Of a stretch of 52,065 bases of DNA, positions 26,388 through 34,707 are shown one piece after another. A program made the translations under genes and the position numbers. The stretch's first letter is position 1. Every line of letters starts with the position of its first letter. The stretch covers positions 1 to 52,065 of the forward strand of contig JAQYLJ010000059.1 in NCBI GenBank assembly GCA_028720145.1. Reading direction: 5' to 3'. The DNA comes from Clostridia bacterium (GTDB lineage Bacteria; Bacillota; Clostridia; Oscillospirales; CAG-272). The notes below the pieces were generated by a model that ran no database searches, was not told the DNA's origin, and saw only the letters and a program-made list of their open reading frames with translations.

Positions 26388-27755
26388 ATGAAAGAAATGA
26401 TGGACTTTCTCGATTCCAAAGAGGACGAGATGATTGAAATGCTCTGCCGCTGGGTGCGGCAGGACAGCATCGCGGACTATCATCCCGATGCCCCGCTCCC
26501 CTACGGGGAGGGATGCGCCAAGATGCTCTCCCTCGCGCTCTCGGATGCGGAGAATCTCGGGTTCGCGAACCCGAAAAACCACGCCTATCATGTCGGCACG
26601 GTCGAGACGGGGAGCGGGAAACCCGCGCTCGGAATCGCCTGTCACCTCGATGTCGTCCCCGTCTCTCCCGACGGCTGGACGCACGACCCTTTTGGGGGTG
26701 AAGTCTCCGACGGAAAGGTCTACGGACGCGGCGCGAGCGACAACAAATGCTCGGGTGTCTCGGCACTCTACGCCATGCTCGCCTATCGCAAGTTCTGCCC
26801 TGTGGGGAAAAATGTCAAGCTCTATCTCGGCTGCTGTGAAGAAGCGGGGATGCACGACTTCGAGTATTATCTCGCTCATGTAGAGAAAAAAGAAGAGATG
26901 CCCCCGATGATTGTCCCCGATGCGGGGACGGTCGTGGGTTACGGCTGTACGGGCGGCGTTATCGCCAACTTCGATACCGACGCGCGCGGCGCGGGAGAGG
27001 TCCGTCTCGACTCCATCGAGAGCGGCGGTGCTTCCTCCGTCCCGGGGATTGCCATCGCGGTCGTGAGGGGGCTTGGGGCGAGCGAGATTCCGCTCGAACC
27101 CATCCTCGACTGTCCGATTCAAGCCGAGGAGACCGAGGGTGGTGTCAAGATTACCGTCACGGGCAAGGCGTGTCACCCTGCGGGACCCGAAGCCGGCAAG
27201 AATGCCGCGAACGCCGTCATCAAACTGCTCTTAAAACTCCCTATCGCGGGAGACGAGCGGCGGGTGCTCGAAGTCCTCGACGCCATGTATCGGGAGATGG
27301 ATACGCGAAAAGCGAACCACAGCGGAATCCCCATGACCTTCGTCATGACCGAACTTACCCTGAAAGACGGGCATTTCCATCTTACTCACAATTCACGCTC
27401 TCAAAAGATGGGATACACCGATGAGCTGGAAGAGGTCTATCGCACTTATCTCACCGAAAACGGCTTTACAGTCACCTATCGGCGCAAGACACAGCCCTAT
27501 GCAGTCGACCCGAACTGCGACCTCGTCCGAAAACTGGTTGCCGCGCAGACCGAGTTCGAGGGCGTGCCGCCGAAAGTCATTCAGATCGATGCATCCAACT
27601 ATTCGCGGTGCTTCGATATGGGGGTCTCGTTCGGGCAATATTCCGCGCTGATGGCGCACCGCAAAGACGAGTATATCCCGGTCGACTATGTACTGAAATC
27701 CGCGAAACTGCTCTGCCACGCGATATGGCGGCTCGCGGGGAATCCCGAAGAATAA
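26388..27755 (+). CDS. M20-family metallopeptidase, PepV-like dipeptidase
   Basis: A cytoplasmic dinuclear zinc peptidase of about 455 residues. Metal and catalytic residues are visible in HLDVV (H86, D88), in ASDNK (D118; the usual second Asp is Asn), in CCEEAG (catalytic E151 and ligand E152) and in MIVPDAG. A late His lies in ALMAHRKDE. The lid domain contains CHPAGPEAGKNAA. PepV-type enzymes cleave dipeptides taken up from the medium. GGAGG lies 7 nt before the ATG. The longer frame from 26262 would include the promoter. A terminator follows. Confidence 0.88.
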   Translation: MKEMMDFLDSKEDEMIEMLCRWVRQDSIADYHPDAPLPYGEGCAKMLSLALSDAENLGFANPKNHAYHVGTVETGSGKPALGIACHLDVVPVSPDGWTHDPFGGEVSDGKVYGRGASDNKCSGVSALYAMLAYRKFCPVGKNVKLYLGCCEEAGMHDFEYYLAHVEKKEEMPPMIVPDAGTVVGYGCTGGVIANFDTDARGAGEVRLDSIESGGASSVPGIAIAVVRGLGASEIPLEPILDCPIQAEETEGGVKITVTGKACHPAGPEAGKNAANAVIKLLLKLPIAGDERRVLEVLDAMYREMDTRKANHSGIPMTFVMTELTLKDGHFHLTHNSRSQKMGYTDELEEVYRTYLTENGFTVTYRRKTQPYAVDPNCDLVRKLVAAQTEFEGVPPKVIQIDASNYSRCFDMGVSFGQYSALMAHRKDEYIPVDYVLKSAKLLCHAIWRLAGNPEE

Positions 27756-27766
27756 ACCTATTTGAT

Positions 27767-27810
27767 ACAGCCGTCGTGCGGAAAACCCGCACGACGGCTG
27801 TCTGTTTGTC
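27767..27810. terminator. Strong hairpin between convergent genes
   Basis: A 15-bp perfect stem (27767-27781 with 27787-27801) closes a 5-nt loop. The plus strand continues CTGTTTGTCT, a T-rich tail. It ends the dipeptidase gene and may also end the leftward lipoprotein operon. Confidence 0.8.
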
Positions 27811-27814
27811 TGAA

Positions 27815-28405
27815 TTACGCGGTAAAAGTATAGTCTGCCGTGACGGATGCGCCATCCGAGGTTTTATAGGTGACCGTGATACGGTCAAGCGACTCCCCGT
27901 AGAGGACAGTCACGCGCATATTGTCGGCAGAAAAGTCGGTCTTCCCGAAGAAGCCCGCGGGGTCGGTGACCTTCGCCTCGAACTTCCCGTCCTGCCACAC
28001 CACATCCGCAAAGAATGTGTCCGAGAACTTCATCCCGACGCCCGAGAGCGCGGGAAAGTCGATATTCTCGACCTCCACACCGTTCTGCTCGATGATTTTC
28101 CCTTTTTTCACGGTGACGCTCCCCGTCTTGACCGTGCGGTCGGTCGTGGGTGCTTCAAGGAAACCGATTTCATTCAGGGTCTCCACCGCATACGCGATAT
28201 AGGAGACCTTTTTCTCGTTTTTCACGGTGACGGTACTTGTCAGCGTGTCCCCCCCGACGGTCACCGTCTCGGTGAGCGCTATCTCGGAATAGTCCTTTTT
28301 CGCGAGTTTCGCGAGATATTTCACCGTATCTGTCTCTCCGCACCCCGTAAAGAGAAACAGAAACACGAGGACAAGAGCGAGGAATACCAAAAGACTCTTT
28401 TTCAT
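27815..28405 (-). CDS. Lipoprotein of unknown function
   Basis: A 196-residue protein with a signal peptide (MKKSLLVFLALVLVFLFLF) and lipobox FTGC, so Cys21 is the likely lipidated residue. The mature part is rich in beta-strand-forming repeats of Thr and Val and in lysine, with no recognised domain. AAGGAG precedes the ATG. It is the last of three leftward genes for exported proteins and lies 11 bp after the endonuclease gene. Confidence 0.75.
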   Translation of the reverse strand: MKKSLLVFLALVLVFLFLFTGCGETDTVKYLAKLAKKDYSEIALTETVTVGGDTLTSTVTVKNEKKVSYIAYAVETLNEIGFLEAPTTDRTVKTGSVTVKKGKIIEQNGVEVENIDFPALSGVGMKFSDTFFADVVWQDGKFEAKVTDPAGFFGKTDFSADNMRVTVLYGESLDRITVTYKTSDGASVTADYTFTA

Positions 28406-28416
28406 GTCGGTTCTCC

Positions 28417-29682
28417 TTACAGTTTGCGCTGTTTCAAGAGGTAGAGGAATGCGGCGAGCCCGCCCGCCATCACGGCGACGCTCGAAACGGTATTCGAGAG
28501 CGCTTCGTTCGCGGCGGTGTTCACGCGGCTCACCTGTTGGTTATACTCCATAATGGCTTGCAGCAGGGCGGTATGCGCGCTCTCATGGTTCTGTTTCTCG
28601 GTCGGGGTCATCTCCTCGTAAAGGGTCATCGCGTGCTTGATCGCCAGATACTTCGCTTCCCTGCCGACAGCCGTGGCGACCTGTGCCATCGCCTCGTCGA
28701 AAGGGTTGCCGTCAGTCGAGGAACCGCCGTTGCCGCCGCTTTCGGTATTGCCGTTGTTATCACCGGTGTTCCCGGTATTGCCGCTTCCGTTGTCGGTATT
28801 TCCGTTGTCGCCGCCGTTCGAGGAGCCGCCCCAAATCGCGTTCACATATTCGGGATGGTCGATATAGGGATTGCGATTCCCCTGAATCTCGTAGACCGCC
28901 TCGTTGCGGTTCTGCTCCCGCTCGTCCACGGGGTCGAGGGTATTCCATGCGGAGAGCAGCTCAAACGCCGCTTTTTCGGAGCTCGCCGAGATGATCTTCG
29001 TGATGGAGAGGGTGCCGAAATAGGAGGACTTCCCGCCTCCGTTGGTCGTACCGTAGACATTGGAATATGTGTTGTAGTGAGTATAGACATACAGGACGAT
29101 GCGGGCGATATCCCCCTTGACCTCGTCGAGCGGCTCGAATACGCCGCCCTTGTCATACCCCGCGAGAGCGATATTATTGCCTTTCGCGTCCTTATAGTAG
29201 AGCGCGTTCCCACCCGTGACCTCTCCGTAGGGGTCATTCCCGCGTGTGCTGTTCAGGCGAGATTCCGCGGGGCGGATATGATGGAGGTCGCTCCCGCCGC
29301 CGCTCGTGCCCCAAAGTCCGTTCGAGAGACTCTGGCACCAGACATGCTCGCGGTTCCATGTCCCGTTATTCCCGCTGCCCCAAGTCGAGGCAATGTCCGC
29401 TTGGGAGTAGAACTCGGCGACAGAGCTCGTGTTGCTCCCCGCATCGGTCTTTTTGATGATGTTCGGGTCCTTGCAGTTGTCGTAAGTCGTGTACTTGGTA
29501 TGCGTGGTGGTGATCAGGTCGTGTAACTGCCCGAGGAGGGCTGTCCCGCCCGTGGCGGTGATGCCGTCATAGTAGTCCCCTGCAGCCGCTCCGGAGGTGA
29601 GAGGAAACTTGAGGAATACCCCCAAGACGAGGAGCAAGACGATACACAGGGAGACCCACGCCTTGGCACAACGCAGTTTCAT
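28417..29682 (-). CDS. Secreted, membrane-anchored endonuclease I family nuclease
   Basis: A 421-residue protein. A signal peptide (residues 1-33) leads into an endonuclease I (His-Me finger) domain with WNREHVWCQS (109-118) and DLHHIRPAESRLNSTRGNDP, the metal and catalytic region. A low-complexity Gly/Asn/Ser/Asp linker follows at about 287-330. After an alpha-helical stretch comes a C-terminal hydrophobic helix (VSSVAVMAGGLAAFLYLL) with a basic tail. The nuclease should therefore be displayed outside the cell and anchored in the membrane. It could degrade extracellular DNA for nutrients or limit incoming DNA. AGAGGACAG precedes the ATG. Confidence 0.88.
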   Translation of the reverse strand: MKLRCAKAWVSLCIVLLLVLGVFLKFPLTSGAAAGDYYDGITATGGTALLGQLHDLITTTHTKYTTYDNCKDPNIIKKTDAGSNTSSVAEFYSQADIASTWGSGNNGTWNREHVWCQSLSNGLWGTSGGGSDLHHIRPAESRLNSTRGNDPYGEVTGGNALYYKDAKGNNIALAGYDKGGVFEPLDEVKGDIARIVLYVYTHYNTYSNVYGTTNGGGKSSYFGTLSITKIISASSEKAAFELLSAWNTLDPVDEREQNRNEAVYEIQGNRNPYIDHPEYVNAIWGGSSNGGDNGNTDNGSGNTGNTGDNNGNTESGGNGGSSTDGNPFDEAMAQVATAVGREAKYLAIKHAMTLYEEMTPTEKQNHESAHTALLQAIMEYNQQVSRVNTAANEALSNTVSSVAVMAGGLAAFLYLLKQRKL

Positions 29683-29720
29683 GCTTCTGTCCTCTGCTTA
29701 TGTCTTATGTCACGCGGATA

Positions 29721-31514
29721 TCAGACCGCCTCGGAGGCAGATTCCTCTTCTGCGAAGAAAGCGTTGTTGATTATGTTGAACGCCTCGGTCGTGAAGGGCG
29801 AACACAGACCGATCTCGGTCAGAGTCGCGAGATAGTCGGACGAATAGCCGAGGAGCTCGCAATAGGTAGCCGCACCTGCGGCATAGTTTTCAATCGCCTG
29901 CGCGAAAATCTCGATGGAGCTGATGAGCGAGAGCGAATAGCTGATATAGTACGCCTGAGAATTTCCGACCGAGCAGACGCGGTAGTAGTAATAGACATCG
30001 GTGTTCGTGAGGAAATTCGAGGGGAATCCGCTCGGGAACGCCGTCTCGATCACCGTCCTCATAATATTGTTGAATTTGGGTTTCTCGGGCAGAGTCTCGG
30101 TATAGACCGCGATATCCATCGCGCCGAGCAGACCGCCGAGAACTACATAGAAACTGCTGTCATACAGCTCCATGAGGACGAGCAGACGCGCCTGATCGTC
30201 GTTCAGGATGCCGGACGTCGCGAGATAGGCGTAGAACAGCCACTCCGCGCCCTGCGACTGGCTCTCCATGACCTCGTAGCTCTCGCCGCCGCGCCCGTCC
30301 GCGAGATACATATTGCAATAGTGTCCAAATTCATGGACAAAGGTACCGACCGTCGCGTAGCTCTGCGAGAAGAAGAGATAGGGGATGGTCCCGTTACCGT
30401 CTTCGGTCATGAACGTACTCGTGAAGGCGGTCTGCATGGCGTTTTTATCGCTCGCTATGTAGTAGTAACCGTTCTCCCACAAGCTCTGATAAATCCCGTA
30501 GATTTCATCGCCGAGCGAACGGTAGAATCCGTCGAGAATCACGCGGGACGAAGGTTCCGAGAAGGAGGCGTCCAAAATGCCGAACGTGCCGTAATAGTCT
30601 TCTTCCGAGATGGTTTTCATCAAGGCGGTGAGTTCGTTATACGCCGCGGTCGTGAGCGGCATCAGATTGTCGTTCAGCCCGTTCACATAGTTGAGCACAC
30701 TCTCATAGGTGAAATCTCTCGAAAACACTTCGGCATACGCGAAATCGAGGTAGTTGTCGTACCCGTACATGGCGGCAATCTCATTCGAGACTTCGATATA
30801 ATTCTTATAGAAAGTGTTATAATCGAAACCGACCCCGTCGATCTGGTCATCGGTCAGATTATCAAAGGTGTTCTCATACTCATTCTTGCGGTTCGTGAGT
30901 TCCACGAGTGCGGGGTCGGTCACGGCGTTCGCCACCATGTCGGCGATCTCCTCGTCGGTCATATCCTCAAAGAAGACCTCTCGATAGCACGATACCGCCA
31001 TGGGCGCATACAGCGCCTCATACAGCGTCCAGAACTCGGTATAGTACCCATCGCAGTTGTTGTACCGCTCGAAGGCGACATCATTCGTCGTGTCCGCGTA
31101 GTACGCGATCTGATAGAGGGACAGCGAATTCGCGAGGCGGACGAGCTCTGCTCCGATCTCGTCATCCAGCGCGACGAGTTCTTCATTCGTGAGGTTCTCC
31201 TCGGTTGCCGCCGTGTTCATCTCCGCCACCATGGCTTTCAGATTCTCGAAATCATCGGAAGTATAGTTCGGCAGAAAATCCGCCTGGGAGGTGAACAGAC
31301 TATCGGGGAAAATGGGAGCATCTTCGTCGGCGTCGCCCGTATTTTCGCCGTCTCCTGTGTTTCCGTTGTCACCCGTACCGTTGTCCGCGGTCGTGTGATC
31401 CCCTGCCCCACCGTTCGGGAGTTCGGGGATCTCGTCCGTGTCGCAGGCGAACAGCGAGAAACACGACAAAATCAATGAAACACACAGTAAAAGCGATACA
31501 AGAATTCTCTTCAT
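29721..31514 (-). CDS. Lipoprotein zinc metallopeptidase, M3/oligoendopeptidase F-like
   Basis: A 597-residue exported protein with lipobox FAC (Cys24), a Gly/Asn/Asp-rich linker (30-65) and a mostly helical catalytic domain. The zinc motif HEFGH lies at 394-398. A downstream Glu in YEVMESQSQGAEW is the likely third ligand, as in M3 gluzincins such as oligoendopeptidase F. The family usually works in the cytoplasm, so surface display is unusual and suggests extracellular peptide processing. AGAGGAAG precedes the ATG. The leader contains a long hairpin. The endonuclease and lipoprotein genes follow in the same direction. Confidence 0.82.
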   Translation of the reverse strand: MKRILVSLLLCVSLILSCFSLFACDTDEIPELPNGGAGDHTTADNGTGDNGNTGDGENTGDADEDAPIFPDSLFTSQADFLPNYTSDDFENLKAMVAEMNTAATEENLTNEELVALDDEIGAELVRLANSLSLYQIAYYADTTNDVAFERYNNCDGYYTEFWTLYEALYAPMAVSCYREVFFEDMTDEEIADMVANAVTDPALVELTNRKNEYENTFDNLTDDQIDGVGFDYNTFYKNYIEVSNEIAAMYGYDNYLDFAYAEVFSRDFTYESVLNYVNGLNDNLMPLTTAAYNELTALMKTISEEDYYGTFGILDASFSEPSSRVILDGFYRSLGDEIYGIYQSLWENGYYYIASDKNAMQTAFTSTFMTEDGNGTIPYLFFSQSYATVGTFVHEFGHYCNMYLADGRGGESYEVMESQSQGAEWLFYAYLATSGILNDDQARLLVLMELYDSSFYVVLGGLLGAMDIAVYTETLPEKPKFNNIMRTVIETAFPSGFPSNFLTNTDVYYYYRVCSVGNSQAYYISYSLSLISSIEIFAQAIENYAAGAATYCELLGYSSDYLATLTEIGLCSPFTTEAFNIINNAFFAEEESASEAV

Positions 31515-31530
31515 ACACTTCCTCTTTCCA

Positions 31531-31600
31531 ATGCGTAAGACGCATACCCTATCCCCCGAGAAGTCGGTTTCCCCAGGCGTGCATGCGACCTCTTTTCGGG
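31531..31600 (-). promoter_or_regulatory. Structured 5' leader of the lipoprotein peptidase gene
   Basis: The leader RNA can form a long hairpin from CCCGA..AGAGGTCG (31600-31586) and CGACTTCTCGGG (31566-31555), interrupted by a 3-nt bulge and one wobble. A second 6-bp hairpin (31545-31531) lies directly before the ribosome site. No known riboswitch was recognised. Control of translation or mRNA stability is possible. Confidence 0.4.
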
Positions 31601-31609
31601 TATTGATTT

Positions 31610-31618
31610 ATTCTAGCA
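31610..31618 (-). promoter_or_regulatory. Probable extended -10 promoter for the lipoprotein peptidase gene
   Basis: On the minus strand TAGAAT (31615-31610) is preceded by TGC, an extended -10 arrangement. No good -35 hexamer lies at 16-18 bp. The start point would be just before the structured leader. Confidence 0.45.
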
Positions 31619-31708
31619 CAAACCGACAAGAAAATCTACTGTTTTCTGTGCAGATTTCATTTCAATACGGGGAGTAGCGTCCACGCGCGGAAAATGCCGC
31701 GGGATTTC

Positions 31709-31736
31709 TTTACATCGCACGAAAATATGATATAAT
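31709..31736 (+). promoter_or_regulatory. Sigma-A type promoter for the TPR-DUF4037 pair
   Basis: TTTACA (31709-31714) and a perfect TATAAT (31731-31736) are 16 bp apart, with an extended TG before the -10. The leader of about 85 nt contains a 6-bp G/C hairpin (CCGTGC/GCACGG) before the AAAGGAG ribosome site. Confidence 0.75.
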
Positions 31737-31826
31737 GAAAAAGGACAATTTTCGCGCCGTGGGCAAAAGGCGGGGGGCACCCCGTGCCGTGCGGCGCACG
31801 GAAGAGCAAAGAAAAGGAGCCGAACC

Positions 31827-32648
31827 ATGCCGCATCCCCCACTCTCCAAATCGGACTATGAGGAACCCTGCTGCCCTCTCAAAAAGCCGACGAATGTCAC
31901 CCCCATCGCGACGGGCAGAATGATCGAGAAACTCGATGAGTATCTCAACAGACGCGACTACGACGCCGCCGAGCGGCATCTCAAATACTGGCTCGCGGAA
32001 GCCGAGGCGGGTAACGACGCGAGGGGTCGCCTGATGGTGCTCAACGAGCAGATCGGGCTCTACTACAAGACGGGGAAAGAAGATGAATGTCTCCGCGCCA
32101 TTGAAGATGCGCTATCACTCGCCGACGAGATAGGGGTCGACCGCACGATCACGATGGGCACCACGCTTGTGAACGCTGCGGCGGGATATAAAGCATTCGG
32201 TCGCGAGAAAGAGGCACTCCCTCTCTATGAAAAAGCCCGCGTCCTCTACGAAGAGGCACTCGCTCCCGCGGACGCGCGGCTCGGCGGGCTCTACAACAAT
32301 ATGGCACTCACGGTAGCCGCACTCGGCGACTATCCCCGCGCCTCTGACCTCTTCACCCGTGCGCTCGCCGTCATGGCGCAGAACGAGCACGGGGAGGGCG
32401 AAATGGCGGTGACCTACTGCAATCTCGCCGACCTCGCCGCGATGGAGCACGGGGTCGAACAGGCGGAAGAACAAATCAGAGAATACCTGACGACGGCGGA
32501 GCGCCTGCTCAACACCGAGTCCCTGCCGAAAAACGGGTACTATGCGTTTCTCTGTGAAAAATGTGCGCCGACTTTCGGGTATTACGGATTTTTCCTGACC
32601 GAAAAAGAACTCACTCGGCGAGCGGAGGAAATCTATGCGCGGTCTTGA
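31827..32648 (+). CDS. Tetratricopeptide repeat protein
   Basis: A cytoplasmic 273-residue protein. From about residue 30 onward it consists of helical hairpins of TPR type, for instance LMVLNEQIGLYYKTGKEDECLRAIEDALSLA, then GLYNNMALTVAALGDYPRASDLFTRAL, then VTYCNLADLAAMEHGVEQAEEQI. Such repeats bind partner proteins. AAAGGAG lies 8 nt before the ATG. The last 14 bases overlap the next gene, a DUF4037 protein, so the two are likely translated together and probably work together. Confidence 0.82.
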   Translation: MPHPPLSKSDYEEPCCPLKKPTNVTPIATGRMIEKLDEYLNRRDYDAAERHLKYWLAEAEAGNDARGRLMVLNEQIGLYYKTGKEDECLRAIEDALSLADEIGVDRTITMGTTLVNAAAGYKAFGREKEALPLYEKARVLYEEALAPADARLGGLYNNMALTVAALGDYPRASDLFTRALAVMAQNEHGEGEMAVTYCNLADLAAMEHGVEQAEEQIREYLTTAERLLNTESLPKNGYYAFLCEKCAPTFGYYGFFLTEKELTRRAEEIYARS

Positions 32649-33570
32649 TATTTCAAAAGCGTACTACGAGGAATACGGGCGCCCCATGCTGGAAGTCGAG
32701 TTCCCCCATCTACTCCCCTTTCTCGCCGTCGGTGCCGTCGGGAGCGGCTCGGACCGCTACGGCTATGACGACGAGGTTTCCCGCGACCACGACTTCGAGC
32801 CCGGGTTCTGTATCTTCCTGCCCGGGGAGGATGTGGTCGACCGCCGCGCCGCGTTTCTTTTGGAACGCGCGTATGCGAAACTCCCGAAGGAATTTATGGG
32901 GTGCAAGCGGCAGATGATGTCCCCCGTCGGCGGGAACCGCAACGGAGTGATTCGCTCCGCCGAGTTCTATGAGAAAACCGTCGGCACCCCCGACGGGAAT
33001 CTCTCGACCGACGCGTGGCTCCGTCTCCCCGACTACGCGCTCGCAGAGGCGACCAACGGCGAGGTCTTTTTCGACGACTACGGCGAGTTCACCGCCATCC
33101 GTCTGCAACTCTCCGAGATGCCCGCCGACATTCGTCTGAAACGGCTCGCGGGGAATCTGCTGCTCATGGCGCAGTCGGGGCAATACAACTATGTTCGCTG
33201 TCTGAAACACGAAGAGCGCGAGGCGGCACAACTCGCGGCAGTCGAATATGTCCGCGCGACCATGAAGGTGCTCTTTTTACTGCATCACCGCTATATGCCC
33301 TACTATAAGTGGAGTTTCCGCGCGCTGAAAGAGATGGAACCCGAACTGACCGAGAAGTTATCTTTTCTGCTCTACGGGGACGCGACCGACGCGGTCGCGG
33401 AAGAAAAATATACCGTCATCGAGGAAATCGCCACCGCCGTGATTTCGCTTCTCATGGAGCAGGATCTCACCAAGGCGATCTGCGGCGACCTCGAAAAACA
33501 CGCCTATTCGGTCAACGACAGGGTGTCGGATGCGAATCTGCGGAATCTGCCCGTCTTAGCGGCGGTCTGA
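32635..33570 (+). CDS. DUF4037-type nucleotidyltransferase-like protein
   Basis: A 311-residue protein of the DUF4037 type. Near the N-terminus, GSGSDRYGYDDEVSRDHDF (36-54) has the Gly-Ser followed by spaced Asp residues seen in the nucleotidyltransferase active site, so nucleotide transfer is plausible but unproven. The remainder is helical (RRALKEMEPELTEKL type). The start overlaps the TPR gene by 14 bases. Pairing of these two families suggests a regulated enzyme whose TPR partner recruits the substrate. Substrate unknown. Confidence 0.72.
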   Translation: MRGLDISKAYYEEYGRPMLEVEFPHLLPFLAVGAVGSGSDRYGYDDEVSRDHDFEPGFCIFLPGEDVVDRRAAFLLERAYAKLPKEFMGCKRQMMSPVGGNRNGVIRSAEFYEKTVGTPDGNLSTDAWLRLPDYALAEATNGEVFFDDYGEFTAIRLQLSEMPADIRLKRLAGNLLLMAQSGQYNYVRCLKHEEREAAQLAAVEYVRATMKVLFLLHHRYMPYYKWSFRALKEMEPELTEKLSFLLYGDATDAVAEEKYTVIEEIATAVISLLMEQDLTKAICGDLEKHAYSVNDRVSDANLRNLPVLAAV

Positions 33571-33629
33571 CCCCGAGGCGAGAAAATCATCAATAAGCAG
33601 AACGAAAATACATGGAAAGGAGGCGCGGC

Positions 33630-34640
33630 ATGACCTATCTTGTCACGGGCGGCGCGGGGTTCATCGGATGTCATTTTGTCACCTATCTGCTGGAGAAATA
33701 TCCCCTCTGCCGTGTGATTTGTGTCGATTCTTTGACCTACGCGGCGAATCCCTCCACGCTGAAAAAAGTCCTCGGGAACCCGCGCTTCCGCTTTTACCAT
33801 ACCGATATTTGCGACCGCGCGGGCATCTATGAGATTTTCGAGAAAGAGCATCCCGATTATGTCGTAAACTTCGCGGCGGAGAGCCATGTCGACCGCAGTA
33901 TCGAAGACCCTGCCCTGTTTCTTAGGACCAATGTGCTCGGCACGGGGGTACTGCTCGATGCCTGCCGCAAATACGGCAACAAGCGTTTTCATCAGGTATC
34001 GACCGACGAGGTCTACGGTGCCCTCCCGCTCGATGAGAACGACCATCTCTTTTCGGAGGACTCTCCGCTCCATGCGAGCAGTCCCTATTCCGCGAGTAAG
34101 GCGAGCGCAGACCTGCTCGTCCTCGCGTACCACCGCACCTACCGACTGCCCGTCACGATCAGCCGTTCTTCCAACAACTTTGGACCGTATCAGTTCCCCG
34201 AAAAGCTGATTCCCCTGATGATTCTCCGCGCGCTTGGGGACAACCCCCTGCCCGTCTACGGCGACGGGAGACAAGTGCGCGACTGGATTTTTGTCACCGA
34301 CCATTGCAAAGCGATTGACCTCATTCTGACGAGCGGGCGCGATGGCGAGGTCTACAATGTCGGGGGGCAAAACGAGCGGGTCAACCTCGACCTCGTGCGG
34401 CAAATCCTCGGGGAACTCGGAAAACCCGAGGGCTTGATTACCCATGTCGCCGATCGCCCGGGGCATGACGCACGCTATGCCCTCGACACGAGCAAAATCC
34501 GAGACGAGCTCGGCTGGCACCCCGAAACCGCGTTTGACGACGGGCTCAAGGAGACCATTCACTGGTATCTAGACCACCGCGACTGGTGGGAGGAAATCGA
34601 GAGCGGCGCGTACCTGCGCGCGGCGGAACAGTATCGGTAA
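33630..34640 (+). CDS. rmlB: dTDP-glucose 4,6-dehydratase RmlB
   Basis: RmlB converts dTDP-glucose to dTDP-4-keto-6-deoxyglucose on the way to dTDP-rhamnose and other deoxysugars of cell-surface glycans. The 336-residue product is an extended SDR with NAD motif TGGAGFIG (6-13), the catalytic triad STDEVYG (T125, D126, E127) and YSASK (Y153, K157). I start at 33630 because AAAGGAGG lies 6 nt upstream; the ATG at 33612 lies inside that site. No rmlA, rmlC or rmlD is nearby, so it is an orphan copy or the rest of the pathway lies elsewhere. Confidence 0.93.
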   Translation: MTYLVTGGAGFIGCHFVTYLLEKYPLCRVICVDSLTYAANPSTLKKVLGNPRFRFYHTDICDRAGIYEIFEKEHPDYVVNFAAESHVDRSIEDPALFLRTNVLGTGVLLDACRKYGNKRFHQVSTDEVYGALPLDENDHLFSEDSPLHASSPYSASKASADLLVLAYHRTYRLPVTISRSSNNFGPYQFPEKLIPLMILRALGDNPLPVYGDGRQVRDWIFVTDHCKAIDLILTSGRDGEVYNVGGQNERVNLDLVRQILGELGKPEGLITHVADRPGHDARYALDTSKIRDELGWHPETAFDDGLKETIHWYLDHRDWWEEIESGAYLRAAEQYR

Positions 34641-34707
34641 TGAGCACTCCCCTGCTGTCGGGCTATTTCGGGGATTTCCTCAAACCGAAAGAAAAGGAAC
34701 ATAGAAA

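Noticed and set aside
29700-31478. A 592-codon open frame on the plus strand opposite the lipoprotein peptidase gene
   Set aside because: The translation has no domain or exported-protein character, no ribosome site, and lies antisense to a gene with a lipobox and HEFGH motif. It results from GC-biased codon use.
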